Shown here in pieces: positions 25,513 to 32,626 of a stretch of DNA of 39,251 nucleotides. Source of the DNA: Magnetovibrio blakemorei (GTDB lineage: Bacteria; Pseudomonadota; Alphaproteobacteria; Rhodospirillales; Magnetovibrionaceae); contig NZ_MCGG01000028.1 of the NCBI RefSeq assembly GCF_001746755.1, positions 1 through 39,251 of the forward strand. Direction: 5' to 3'. The position numbers and the translations under genes are program-made. Numbering within the stretch: position 1 is the stretch's first letter; every line of letters starts with the position of its first letter. The notes below the pieces were generated by a model. The model was given only the letters and a program-made list of their open reading frames with translations, did no database searches and was not told where the DNA came from.

Positions 25513-25552
25513 ACCGTACGTTTACCGTCCGTTTTTGCTTTTAGCCGTACGG
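25513..25552. promoter_or_regulatory. CCGTACG repeats upstream of the integrase
   Basis: Three related 9-mers lie in 40 bp just before the integrase: ACCGTACGT (25513-25521), ACCGTCCGT (25524-25532) and GCCGTACGG (25544-25552). The last is identical to GCCGTACGG in the tRNA-Ser variable arm (25379-25387). They could be integrase arm-binding sites or an operator for the integrase promoter; no -10 element is clear. Confidence 0.45.
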
Positions 25553-25595
25553 ATGTCGGGCTATGCTACCAGTGTACTTCCGACTAGGAGCGCGT

Positions 25596-26792
25596 ATGTC
25601 CAGCGAACGCATTGAATATAAAGGAATTGTGGCCACGTTTCATAAACGTGCTGACCGCAAATCTATTCAAGCGCGATTCTATGGCGATGGGTTTGTAAAC
25701 ACGGGCAAGGTTTGGAACACCAAACAAACGGACATGGATGCTGCGATGGAAGCGGCGCGGGATTACATCCACGAACACTTTGCACTCAAAAAACACGGCA
25801 TCAATTCACAATCAAAAACATTCGGCGATGTGGCTGAGGCGTGGGCAAGCCAATACACACACAAAGACCCGAAACAGCAACGTGACTATCGCAATGTCGC
25901 CAACCGCTATCTATGTGAATATTTTGCAGATAAAAAAATCGACAATGTGAAGGCTAGGGACATCAAGGCCTACCATGCTTGGCGCGTGAAGTACTGGACG
26001 GATGGCCCTGGTAAAGACATCGATTACATTTATTTTGAGCGCAACGGCAAAGATGCAAAGCGTCCAGCTCAACATAAAAAAACATCCACCGCGCGTTTGC
26101 GTATTGAAGATGTGGTGCTGCGCCATGTGTTTAAGTTTGCGGTGATGAATGAATGGCTGAAGCACAGTCAAATACCCATGTGGGACTCGCCTCACAAGCA
26201 ATCCAAAAAAGACCCAAATGCGCGTGTCAGCTTTACAAAAAAGCAGATGACGAATGTATTGAGGCAAATTAATGGGAGCAGAAGCGAGACGTTAACGCGC
26301 AGACATCACGAACGAAACTTACTCTATATGTTCGTTCGTTTCGCATTAGCGACAGGAGCCAGACCACCACATGAGATATTGGGCGTTAAGTGGTCTGACA
26401 TAACGGATTTCACATACGGCGATGCGAAAACGGTTCAGGTTTTTATATCTGACAGCAAAACAGGTAAGAGGCCCGTTGTTGCGAGGCCTTACTTAAAACC
26501 CAGATTGGAATGGTGGAGACAGTACACAAAATTCAATGCTGATAATGATTATGTGTTTACCAAGTGGAACGGTGAGCAGCTTCGTGATCCACGTAAGGCT
26601 TTTGATAACATGCTTGTTGCAGCGGGTGCGACACATAACAAAGGCAAAAAGTTAAGCATGTACTCTATGCGCCACACATACATTACATTTGCACTTGCAG
26701 CAGGCGTCAACGTCTACAACATAGCGACCCAGTGCGGGACGAGTGTGGAAATGATTGAGCGATACTATAGTGACGTTACAAGGCCCGGATGA
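25596..26792 (+). CDS. Tyrosine integrase of the tRNA-Ser element
   Basis: A 398-residue phage-type site-specific recombinase. Domains: N-terminal arm-binding region (about 1-65), SAM-like core-binding domain (about 75-165), catalytic domain (about 200-395). Catalytic residues seen: first Arg in ATGARPPHEI, Lys in DSKTGKRP, the Arg of MYSMRHTYI (Met replaces the usual His at HxxR position context, followed by RH), and the Tyr nucleophile in IERYYSD. The usual second-box residue His/Trp is not obvious (ATQCGTSVE). Start: ATG 25596 with AGGAG 5 nt upstream. Placement right after tRNA-Ser and reading away from it is typical for integrases of genomic islands. Its stop overlaps the next ATG by 4 nt. 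Confidence 0.92.
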   Translation: MSSERIEYKGIVATFHKRADRKSIQARFYGDGFVNTGKVWNTKQTDMDAAMEAARDYIHEHFALKKHGINSQSKTFGDVAEAWASQYTHKDPKQQRDYRNVANRYLCEYFADKKIDNVKARDIKAYHAWRVKYWTDGPGKDIDYIYFERNGKDAKRPAQHKKTSTARLRIEDVVLRHVFKFAVMNEWLKHSQIPMWDSPHKQSKKDPNARVSFTKKQMTNVLRQINGSRSETLTRRHHERNLLYMFVRFALATGARPPHEILGVKWSDITDFTYGDAKTVQVFISDSKTGKRPVVARPYLKPRLEWWRQYTKFNADNDYVFTKWNGEQLRDPRKAFDNMLVAAGATHNKGKKLSMYSMRHTYITFALAAGVNVYNIATQCGTSVEMIERYYSDVTRPG

Positions 26793-27232
26793 AGGAGTTT
26801 TTAAATTCCTTGAATGTCGGTGTGCTTAGTGAGGACGACTACAAAACACTTGATAGGCAGATAAAGAATAATGCGTTAGGCAGTGATCTTCCTCGTGCGC
26901 TTTTGGCGCAGTATTTTGCATTTCTGAGCACAATCAACGAATTTAATACCGTTGTTTTCTGCCCGATGCTCATCGACTCCCCATTTCAACAGGAGCAAGA
27001 CCCGGCTAATAGGAAGGCAATTCTGGACTTTATCGTTTCGAAGAAGCTCGATAACCAGCAGATGATTCTTGCGACTGTTTCTGTCGATGAATTTTCTGAC
27101 AATTCTGAACTGGAGAATGCAACTCGGCATGAATTGGATAATAAGCTGTCGGTCTTGACAAACGATCAATATATGTCAGTTCTCACTGACATAGAGGAAA
27201 TGCATAGCCAGACACTAGCGACTCCAGAATAG
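26789..27232 (+). CDS. C-terminal fragment of an SMC/RecF-like ATPase (Walker B part only)
   Basis: A 147-residue frame with LPRALLAQYFAFLSTINEFN, then VVFCPMLIDSPFQQEQDPAN and KKLDNQQMILATV. This is the pattern of the C-terminal ATPase lobe of coiled-coil ABC-type ATPases: Walker B strand with Asp, D-loop-like SPFQQEQD, and the following strand. There is no Walker A, coiled coil or signature motif in front, since the frame opens at the integrase stop (ATGA overlap, GAAGGAG follows rather than precedes). Most likely a remnant of a large ATPase (often in defence loci) that was truncated during element rearrangement. An autonomous small protein translated by coupling to the integrase is possible. 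Homology is from pattern, not a search. Confidence 0.6.
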   Translation: MKEFLNSLNVGVLSEDDYKTLDRQIKNNALGSDLPRALLAQYFAFLSTINEFNTVVFCPMLIDSPFQQEQDPANRKAILDFIVSKKLDNQQMILATVSVDEFSDNSELENATRHELDNKLSVLTNDQYMSVLTDIEEMHSQTLATPE

Positions 27233-27404
27233 AGTGCAAATGTGATATTTTAACTAGAAGATCACATTCACTCAAAAATACAAATGTTTTCAATGCATTA
27301 TTTACAGTGTGCGCGGGCCGTACTTTTTAAGATGTAATGATACGTGGCAATCAGATGTTTTTATCACATGCAGGCGATCTGTTTTGTGGAATGGGGTGAT
27401 TGTG

Positions 27405-27444
27405 TTGTCTGTTTAACAGACAAAGTTCTGCTGAGCAGAACTTT
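27405..27444. repeat. 40-bp double palindrome, copy 1
   Basis: Two abutting palindromes: TTGTCTGTT-T-AACAGACAA (27405-27423) and AAGTTCTGC-TGA-GCAGAACTT (27423-27443). The first 36 nt are identical to copy 2 at 30826-30861, and the similarity continues to TTTCA with one change. It lies 37 nt beyond the 3' end of the leftward gene 27482-28447. It could end transcription, be a recombinase site or be a small mobile palindromic repeat; no long T run follows on either strand. Confidence 0.85.
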
Positions 27445-27481
27445 CACTGAACGGAACGAGCTCTTGTATAAAAGCCTTTTC

Positions 27482-28447
27482 CTAGGCCTTCGTTTTAGTA
27501 AGGCCTCCCCGTTTAGGGTCTACTCGCCGTCTCAGGTTTGCCGAATTCCATTCTATGATTTTTGCGTCTTTGCTGGGAAACTTCATCTCAGTAAGCATGG
27601 CTGCAATATATTCCCACGAAAGTCTTTCATCACCGTCGGTAATTTCCCAGACCTTTTCTTGCAGAATTTTATTGTACTCTGCCGCGCTATTATAGACGAC
27701 CTGACCAAACGAGTTGTCAGGTTTTGCTTTTCCTTTTTTTATCTGAGTATGGTTTTGTTTCTGCACCTGATGCCATTTGAAATGGTCGAGCATGTCTTTC
27801 ATATGTTCATTAAGAGCCCGTTCCCCGTCACTGAATGAAATACCTAAGGGGACATCAATTAATCCATACTGTGGAGCTTCTGTAATGTGTTGCGTTATGT
27901 CAACGGGCCGAAGAACAGGTTCGTCGGCATGTGTTTTGAAAAACTCTTCAATCCAAGGGCTATGTCTCCATCTCTCAAAACGATAACTCGGCTTGATGAT
28001 GAATACCTTTTCATTGTGGTTACGTTTTGTCTCGTCAACCTTGCGCCTATAGACGTCTAAAAATTGTTCTAGCAGCATTTGAATAGATTGAGATGAACGG
28101 CTCTCCGGTTCTTCATAAGCGTAGCAATTCATAGATGTGCTGATGTTTTCATCGGCACACCATCCTTCAATGACTTGCTGTATCATGGAATATTGAAGTG
28201 CAATCGTTCTGGACGATAGAAGCGCATCTTCGATATTCATATCTGTTTTGGGTGTAACGATAATTCGTTCACGTTTTCCATTCTGCACAGCATAGTTTGG
28301 ATGTTCATCAATGTGCCGCTGTACAGCTTCAGGGAGATACTGGCGCATTTCCTTTATTTCAGGCCAATCCAAATATTTTGGGTGATATCCTTCATCAGGA
28401 TACGTCCAGTAAAAGCTATAAAAGTGAACTTTTTGCTTATTATTCAT
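27482..28447 (-). CDS. Hypothetical protein, 321 aa, unrecognised
   Basis: No family recognised. The protein begins MNNKQKVHFYSFYWTYPDEG and is rich in aromatic residues, His, Glu and Lys, with no signal peptide or membrane segment. There is a charged mid-region (QSIQMLLEQFLDVYRRKVDETKRNHNE), a stretch HITEAPQYGLIDVPLGISFSDGE, a basic linker QKQNHTQIKKGKAKP, and a C-terminal end LSWEYIAAMLTEMKFPSKDA... that vaguely resembles the small helix-turn-helix tail of serine recombinases; I do not rely on this. Codon choice is AT-rich, as in the rest of the element. It is divergent from the 28576 gene across a region with an 18-bp perfect palindrome. Cytoplasmic, function unknown. Confidence 0.7.
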   Translation of the reverse strand: MNNKQKVHFYSFYWTYPDEGYHPKYLDWPEIKEMRQYLPEAVQRHIDEHPNYAVQNGKRERIIVTPKTDMNIEDALLSSRTIALQYSMIQQVIEGWCADENISTSMNCYAYEEPESRSSQSIQMLLEQFLDVYRRKVDETKRNHNEKVFIIKPSYRFERWRHSPWIEEFFKTHADEPVLRPVDITQHITEAPQYGLIDVPLGISFSDGERALNEHMKDMLDHFKWHQVQKQNHTQIKKGKAKPDNSFGQVVYNSAAEYNKILQEKVWEITDGDERLSWEYIAAMLTEMKFPSKDAKIIEWNSANLRRRVDPKRGGLTKTKA

Positions 28448-28478
28448 AGAATGTCACACAGTATAAGTCGTTGAATGT

Positions 28479-28496
28479 AAACATATATATATGTTT
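28479..28496. promoter_or_regulatory. 18-bp perfect palindrome in a divergent promoter region
   Basis: AAACATATATATATGTTT is perfectly self-complementary and lies between the divergent genes 27482-28447 (start 31 nt away) and 28576-29220 (start 80 nt away). A dimeric regulator operator is the simple reading; the TATATA core could also serve as -10 elements. No adjacent gene encodes a recognisable repressor. Confidence 0.5.
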
Positions 28497-28575
28497 TGGC
28501 GTCATAAAAACTAACGACACGTTTTGCCCTCCTTATTCCAAGTTATTCTGAATAGGTCAATAGGAGGACAACACA

Positions 28576-29220
28576 ATGCTTAAAACAACACACAAAAAAC
28601 AACCTGTTAAATACTACACGCAAGCACAAATTAACGCACACACTAAAGCTAGCTACAGCGCACAAGTTGCAGCTAGCACTACTAAGTACCATGCGCAAAA
28701 CAAGCGCAGCACACCTGTTTCAAATGCGCAATACATGCAAAAAAAGCTTAACGCTAATAAGCAAGCTGTTGCAGCAAACAAAGCAAAACAGGCAGCACAT
28801 GCACAACACTTAAACAACGTACTTAACGCGCAAACTGTGCGTTTGCAAAAGCAGCAAGCACAGCAAGCTGCACAACGCAAAATCGAGCTTGCTGCTATGC
28901 GTAAAGCCAAACGCGCAGCTGTTAAAGCTAACCAAGTTAACAACGTATCTAAGCTTACAAAAAGTGCTGATGCGCGTGTTAAGTCAGTTGCACGTATTGT
29001 AAAAACTGGACCGTCTGCACACTACATGCATACGCTTGTTGCAACTAACAAACTGCGCGCAAAAATTAACTTGCCTAAGCTGTCTGTTGACGAGTTTTGC
29101 GCTACATACCGTCGCTACATGCGTAATTGTGTCACATGTGTAGCGTTAACAAACAACGTTGTTGTGCTTAGCGATCAACGCTTGGTTTCCGTACGCGCCA
29201 TTCCGGCTTTAGCCGCCTAA
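28576..29220 (+). CDS. Ala/Lys/Gln-rich basic low-complexity protein, 214 aa
   Basis: A strongly basic protein with almost no acidic residues (Glu only in IELAA and VDEFC; Asp about three) and one Gly in the first 190 residues. Residues 1-145 are Ala, Lys, Gln, Asn, Thr and Arg-rich and likely helical or disordered; 145-195 (SAHYMHTLVATNKLRAKINL ... RYMRNCVTC) look more ordered. GGAGG is spaced 8 nt before the ATG. The DNA is peculiar: GG occurs about twice in the first 600 nt, and Ala codons are GCA, GCT or GCG with almost no GCC, unlike any other gene here. The composition returns to normal at about 29190, so the last dozen residues may come from a fused neighbour. A DNA- or RNA-binding, histone-like role is inference from charge only. 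Confidence 0.65.
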   Translation: MLKTTHKKQPVKYYTQAQINAHTKASYSAQVAASTTKYHAQNKRSTPVSNAQYMQKKLNANKQAVAANKAKQAAHAQHLNNVLNAQTVRLQKQQAQQAAQRKIELAAMRKAKRAAVKANQVNNVSKLTKSADARVKSVARIVKTGPSAHYMHTLVATNKLRAKINLPKLSVDEFCATYRRYMRNCVTCVALTNNVVVLSDQRLVSVRAIPALAA

Positions 29221-29667
29221 TTCACCAATTTAGCCACTGCGTCCATCGCACTTCTAAACGCCCAGCAATGGGCGAACGGTAATGGCGAACGCTACGTGAT
29301 TTTGAGCGAGCTCGACCTATTGACCACCCAAAACCAAATGACATTGAGTGGTTTTATGGATAGGGCTCCAAGTTCCACCCTATTCATGGCAACGACCAAC
29401 GTGCTGGTGAAAATACACGGGTCATTAAAGAGCCGACTTTCTCAAGTGTGCTTTGACCATCCAAACACTGCCCGAATGGAAAAGTTTGCAAAGAAGATCG
29501 CGCTTCTCGAGGGGCTTCCTCTTACTGACGACCAGATCAAAAGTATCTGTGTGTCAGTCAATGGATGTTTCCGAGAGCTCTTGATTGTTTTGGAACGTCA
29601 CGCAAACAATCAGCGTAGCCAAAGTTCTGTTCAGCAGAACATTACACCGCCAACAAAACCGGCATAA
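29221..29667 (+). pseudogene. Clamp-loader-like AAA+ ATPase fragment
   Basis: An open frame continuing in the same reading frame after the stop of the previous gene. It reads ...LNAQQWANGNGERYVILSELDLLTTQNQ, then LFMATTNVLVKIHGSLKSRL and MEKFAKKIALLEGLPLTDDQ. Order and spacing match the second half of RFC/T4 gp44-type clamp loaders: degenerate Walker B (SELD for DExD), sensor 1 (ATTN), arginine-finger SR, then the three-helix lid domain. Walker A and the N-terminal third are missing. GTG 29296 could start a shorter product of 123 residues. Most likely the 3' remnant of a phage or plasmid clamp-loader gene joined to the foreign gene upstream. It ends at 29667, before a hairpin and a possible clamp gene. 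Confidence 0.55.
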
Positions 29668-29675
29668 AAACGATA

Positions 29676-29696
29676 GGCGTGGCATCAAGCCACGCC
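29676..29696. other. Perfect 8-bp hairpin after the clamp-loader remnant
   Basis: GGCGTGGC-ATCAA-GCCACGCC, extended by CGAT/ATCG around a one-base bulge. There is no T run, so termination is uncertain; it may be a transcript-end or processing hairpin between the remnant and the 29786 gene. Confidence 0.5.
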
Positions 29697-29785
29697 ATCG
29701 CTTCCCAACAATTTAACTGACTAGCCATGCGGTCTTTAATCAAGAGCGTGTGCATGGCCTTGTGCGCGATATAAGGAGAAAGTAA

Positions 29786-30541
29786 ATGGTTAAAAATCCA
29801 ATCCAAAAGCCATCAAACGGTTTTGTTGAAATGACGTCAGAAATGCTTGCTGGCTTTAGTAAACTGAAGACTATTGCCCGTATGGAATGCAAAGAAAATG
29901 AAACGAAATTTTCGGGAATGAATGAGGAGAAAACAGTTATTTTTCATTTTATTAGTAATGCAATTTTTCCGGAGATCAAATCGGATAGCGGGATCGATAC
30001 AAAGGCGGGTAAGCTTTTGAATGAATTCCTGTGTCATACAGATTTTAAGAGTTGTCAGTTTGTAACGACAAACCAGCAGGATTTTTTCAGGGTAGTTACT
30101 GAAAAAAACCAGCTTACGTTGCCGCTTGTAAGAAATCACCTACTTCCAAATTTGGCTAAGTTCATGGGCACAAATTGGAACTTCAAGTTTTTTACGCCTG
30201 CAGGCGAGCTATCGAAACGGATCAAACAATGGAAGCCCATCAAGCCGTATGAATGGTATTTTCAGTGTGTGCTTGAAAAATCTAAGGTGCTCTTCTTGTT
30301 TGGCGGCCTTTCTGGAGTAAATAGTCTAAGATTATCGACGCATGTAGGTGATGTCGTTGGTCGAGTGATAGGTAAACCAAATGGAGAACTTTATTGGCCA
30401 ATCGATGTGATAGAAAACATCGCTGCAATCTGCATTAAACATGAGACGCTATTTAGCGTGAGTTACGACGGAGCATTGCAGATTACCTGTAAAGCTAATT
30501 ATGGTTCTTGGTGGTTTATTTTGCCAGCGAGGCTTAAATGA
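29786..30541 (+). CDS. Hypothetical protein, possible phage-type sliding clamp
   Basis: A 251-residue protein with no confident family. It has alternating strand-like and helical segments, starting MVKNPIQKPSNGFVEMTSEM. The last 60 residues, YWPIDVIENIAAICIKHETL then FSVSYDGALQITCKANYG and SWWFILPARLK, resemble the C-terminal domain of DNA sliding clamps, which typically end in a yxxxPxRL strand. Length is close to phage clamps (about 230 residues). It follows a clamp-loader-like fragment, the order of T4-type replication genes, although reversed in T4. Identification is therefore an inference from context and a weak motif. AAGGAG is spaced 6 nt before the ATG. The stop overlaps the next start (ATGA). 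Confidence 0.6.
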   Translation: MVKNPIQKPSNGFVEMTSEMLAGFSKLKTIARMECKENETKFSGMNEEKTVIFHFISNAIFPEIKSDSGIDTKAGKLLNEFLCHTDFKSCQFVTTNQQDFFRVVTEKNQLTLPLVRNHLLPNLAKFMGTNWNFKFFTPAGELSKRIKQWKPIKPYEWYFQCVLEKSKVLFLFGGLSGVNSLRLSTHVGDVVGRVIGKPNGELYWPIDVIENIAAICIKHETLFSVSYDGALQITCKANYGSWWFILPARLK

Positions 30542-30708
30542 TGAGTGTTGAGCGGATTGAAGCTTATGCGCTTGATGATATTCAGGAAGACATCAAGAAG
30601 CTAAATGAAATGGGGTTCACGATTGTTGAGTGGATGCCTGGGTACATTTATGCAAAAGACCGTAACGGACAGGTTTTCCTGAAAACAAAATACGGTTCTC
30701 ATCGCTAG
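30538..30708 (+). CDS. Small protein, 56 aa, coupled to the upstream gene
   Basis: A 56-residue frame MMSVERIEAYALDDIQEDIK ... AKDRNGQVFLKTKYGSHR. Its ATG overlaps the preceding TGA by 4 nt, a sign of translational coupling, and a strong terminator follows at 30797-30827. An N-terminal amphipathic helix and a C-terminal hairpin-like strand pair (YIYAKDRNGQVFLKTK) are suggested. No family recognised. It is below common length cutoffs. Confidence 0.6.
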   Translation: MMSVERIEAYALDDIQEDIKKLNEMGFTIVEWMPGYIYAKDRNGQVFLKTKYGSHR

Positions 30709-30796
30709 TATCAAAATCGAGGTCATCAACCTAATTGATGACGAACAGCTAGACTAGGCAACGCCTGAAGGTTGTTTCAAATGTCTTCGCTAAAAT

Positions 30797-30827
30797 AAAA
30801 CGGGGTTCTTCGGAGCCCCGTTTTTTT
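30797..30827 (+). terminator. Terminator with TTCG tetraloop
   Basis: AAAACGGGGTTC (30797-30808), loop TTCG, GAGCCCCGTTTT (30813-30824), one G-T wobble, followed by T to 30827. It ends the 29786-30708 unit and abuts copy 2 of the double palindrome. Confidence 0.92.
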
Positions 30828-30865
30828 GTCTGTTTAACAGACAAAGTTCTGCTGAGCAGAATTTT
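30826..30865. repeat. 40-bp double palindrome, copy 2
   Basis: TTGTCTGTT-T-AACAGACAA (30826-30844) followed by AAGTTCTGC-TGA-GCAGAA with the final C changed to T (30844-30865). Same orientation as copy 1 (27405-27444). It lies 2 nt from the stop codon of the leftward minimal recombinase gene (30868-31437) and directly after a rightward terminator. Confidence 0.85.
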
Positions 30866-30867
30866 CA

Positions 30868-31437
30868 TCACGCCAACTCAGCAGCCTTCACCATCATATC
30901 TTCATTCACAGTGACATATCTCTGAGTTGTTTGGATTGAGCGGTGGCCAGCCAATTGCTGAAGCACAAACACCGATACGCCCTTGTTGGCCAGCGTCGTT
31001 AAATACGAGCGTCGGCCACTATGTGAACGGGCATCGGGCAATCCGGCTTGGACATAAATTCGCTTGAACAGATTTACCATGCTGGTCGGCGTGAAGTGTC
31101 CGCCTTTCGAGCTGAGGATTAACGGCTTGCGTTCATCCGTCCATTTACGCCATTCAAGATATTTGGCGATTTCGCGTTGAAGCTTGGTATTGAGAAAAAC
31201 CGTCCGTCCGCGCTTTCCTTTTGTCTGTTCAACGGACAAATGAATGCGATCCCGGACAGCGCCATCGTCATTAACAACATCCATAATTTTGATAGCGGCG
31301 ATTTCACCCGCTCGCATTCCGGCCCAGTGCGACAACAACACTGCTAAACGGTTGCGGCTGGCTAACGTTCCGTGTTGCGTAACGACAGCGAGAACACGCT
31401 TTAACTCGGTTTCTTTTAGGACTGCGGCTTGAGACAT
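30868..31437 (-). CDS. Minimal tyrosine recombinase (catalytic domain only)
   Basis: A 189-residue recombinase of the size of FimB/FimE, without a core-binding N-domain. All catalytic residues are visible: Arg in WAGMRAGEIAAI (R42), Lys in TKGKRGR (about K74), His-x-x-Arg in SHSGRRSY (about 138-142), His in AGHRSIQT (about 164), and Tyr in QRYVTVNED (about 173). Known relatives invert promoters or act in small mobile units. Targets here are unknown; the adjacent double palindrome (30826-30865) is a candidate. Its ATG at 31437 has no clear Shine-Dalgarno sequence. It faces the leftward RND operon's end at a 228-nt gap and probably marks the right part of the integrated element. Confidence 0.9.
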   Translation of the reverse strand: MSQAAVLKETELKRVLAVVTQHGTLASRNRLAVLLSHWAGMRAGEIAAIKIMDVVNDDGAVRDRIHLSVEQTKGKRGRTVFLNTKLQREIAKYLEWRKWTDERKPLILSSKGGHFTPTSMVNLFKRIYVQAGLPDARSHSGRRSYLTTLANKGVSVFVLQQLAGHRSIQTTQRYVTVNEDMMVKAAELA

Positions 31438-31665
31438 TTGTCTGCTCCATATGATGTTTTCATCGTATGGGTAGTGTCACATCACAAGTTTGGGCAGTCT
31501 CCCCGAAATCGGATGCTGAAAAGCTCAGAAATCAGCGGTTGATGATGGTTTTATACAAAGATTACATTCGAATTCCGGTGCTCGTAGCAAAGCGGACTAA
31601 GTTTTGATAGCGCTATAACTTCCGAAAATGACCCAAAGCGCACGCTTTTGAGGGTGGCATACTTA

Positions 31666-32607
31666 TCACAAACGGCACCCCACAATTTCTTGTAGCCTTG
31701 GCAGTGCTTGACGAACACATCTTCTGCCCTCTTCGATGGCCTCTTCGGCGCGATTAAATTCTAAAAGCCCAATATGAGATAATCTCGGCGACAAAATAAG
31801 GTCGGGTGGGTCTCCTGCCATGCGACTTCGTGTAATAAGGTCCTGCATAATATTTATGGACCCTGAAAGAATATCAAAATATCCAGGTGCATCCTTGCTT
31901 GAGTTAAAATTATCGATGAAATATTGCTGGGCCATATTTTTCACTTGGTCTGGAAATGCCGACATTATTTTTTCGAGTGTTCCTGCAGTTTCTGCCGCCT
32001 TATTGGCATCCACATCTAGTGCTTTTGGTATCTGAGAACGGTGACCGACAAGATCCCCGTTCAAATTAACGGCAATGATGATTTCTGCGCCCAACGCCCG
32101 ACAAACTGACACAGGGACTGGATTCACAAGGCCACCATCCACAAGCCACCGGCCATCAACTTGCATTGGGCTAAAAAGTCCAGGCATGGCAATTGAGGCT
32201 CTCACGGCATTCATGAGCGAACCTTCCCGTAGCCAGACTTCTCGACCAGATGCTAATTCCGTAGCTACAGCAGCATAAGGAGTGGAGAGTGTTTCTATCG
32301 CAACATCTGCATATTTATCGTTAAAGAACTCCAACAAGCGATTACCTTGGATTAAACCTCCACTTGATGGGCTGAAGTCCATGAGCCTTATGATGTCTTG
32401 CAAGCCAATGGTTAACACCCAATCTCTCAGTGATTGTAATTCACCAACGGCTTGTGCAGCGCCAACAAGGGCTCCAATGGACGTACCGCAAACGATACTG
32501 GGGTGTATGTTTATTTCCGCCAGGGCTTCAATAACGCCGATATGTGCCCAGCCACGCGCCGACCCACTACCCAATGCAAGCCCAATCATAGGTGTTCTTG
32601 CATTCAT
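31666..32607 (-). CDS. Patatin-like phospholipase, RssA-like
   Basis: A 313-residue cytoplasmic serine lipase of the patatin/RssA group. Seen: the oxyanion loop GSGSARG (13-19), the nucleophile Ser43 in GTSIGA and the catalytic Asp157 in VDGGLVNPVP. The active dyad is intact. The start is ATG 32607 (MNARTPMIGLALG); an in-frame extension to 32661 would overlap the RND pump gene end and lacks support. It lies 19 nt after the RND pump stop on the same strand, so it is probably the last gene of the tetR-MFP-RND unit. Family members hydrolyse phospholipids or lysolipids; a membrane-repair role with the pump is inference. Confidence 0.88.
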   Translation of the reverse strand: MNARTPMIGLALGSGSARGWAHIGVIEALAEINIHPSIVCGTSIGALVGAAQAVGELQSLRDWVLTIGLQDIIRLMDFSPSSGGLIQGNRLLEFFNDKYADVAIETLSTPYAAVATELASGREVWLREGSLMNAVRASIAMPGLFSPMQVDGRWLVDGGLVNPVPVSVCRALGAEIIIAVNLNGDLVGHRSQIPKALDVDANKAAETAGTLEKIMSAFPDQVKNMAQQYFIDNFNSSKDAPGYFDILSGSINIMQDLITRSRMAGDPPDLILSPRLSHIGLLEFNRAEEAIEEGRRCVRQALPRLQEIVGCRL

Positions 32608-32626
32608 ATTTGATACCACTCTGACA

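Noticed and set aside
27405-30865. CRISPR array or integron attC sites
   Set aside because: Only two copies 3.4 kb apart without regular spacers, no cas genes, and no integron-type integrase or attC consensus ends.
25430-31437. Complete prophage
   Set aside because: No terminase, capsid, portal, tail or lysis genes are visible; only an integrase, a second recombinase and possible replication remnants.
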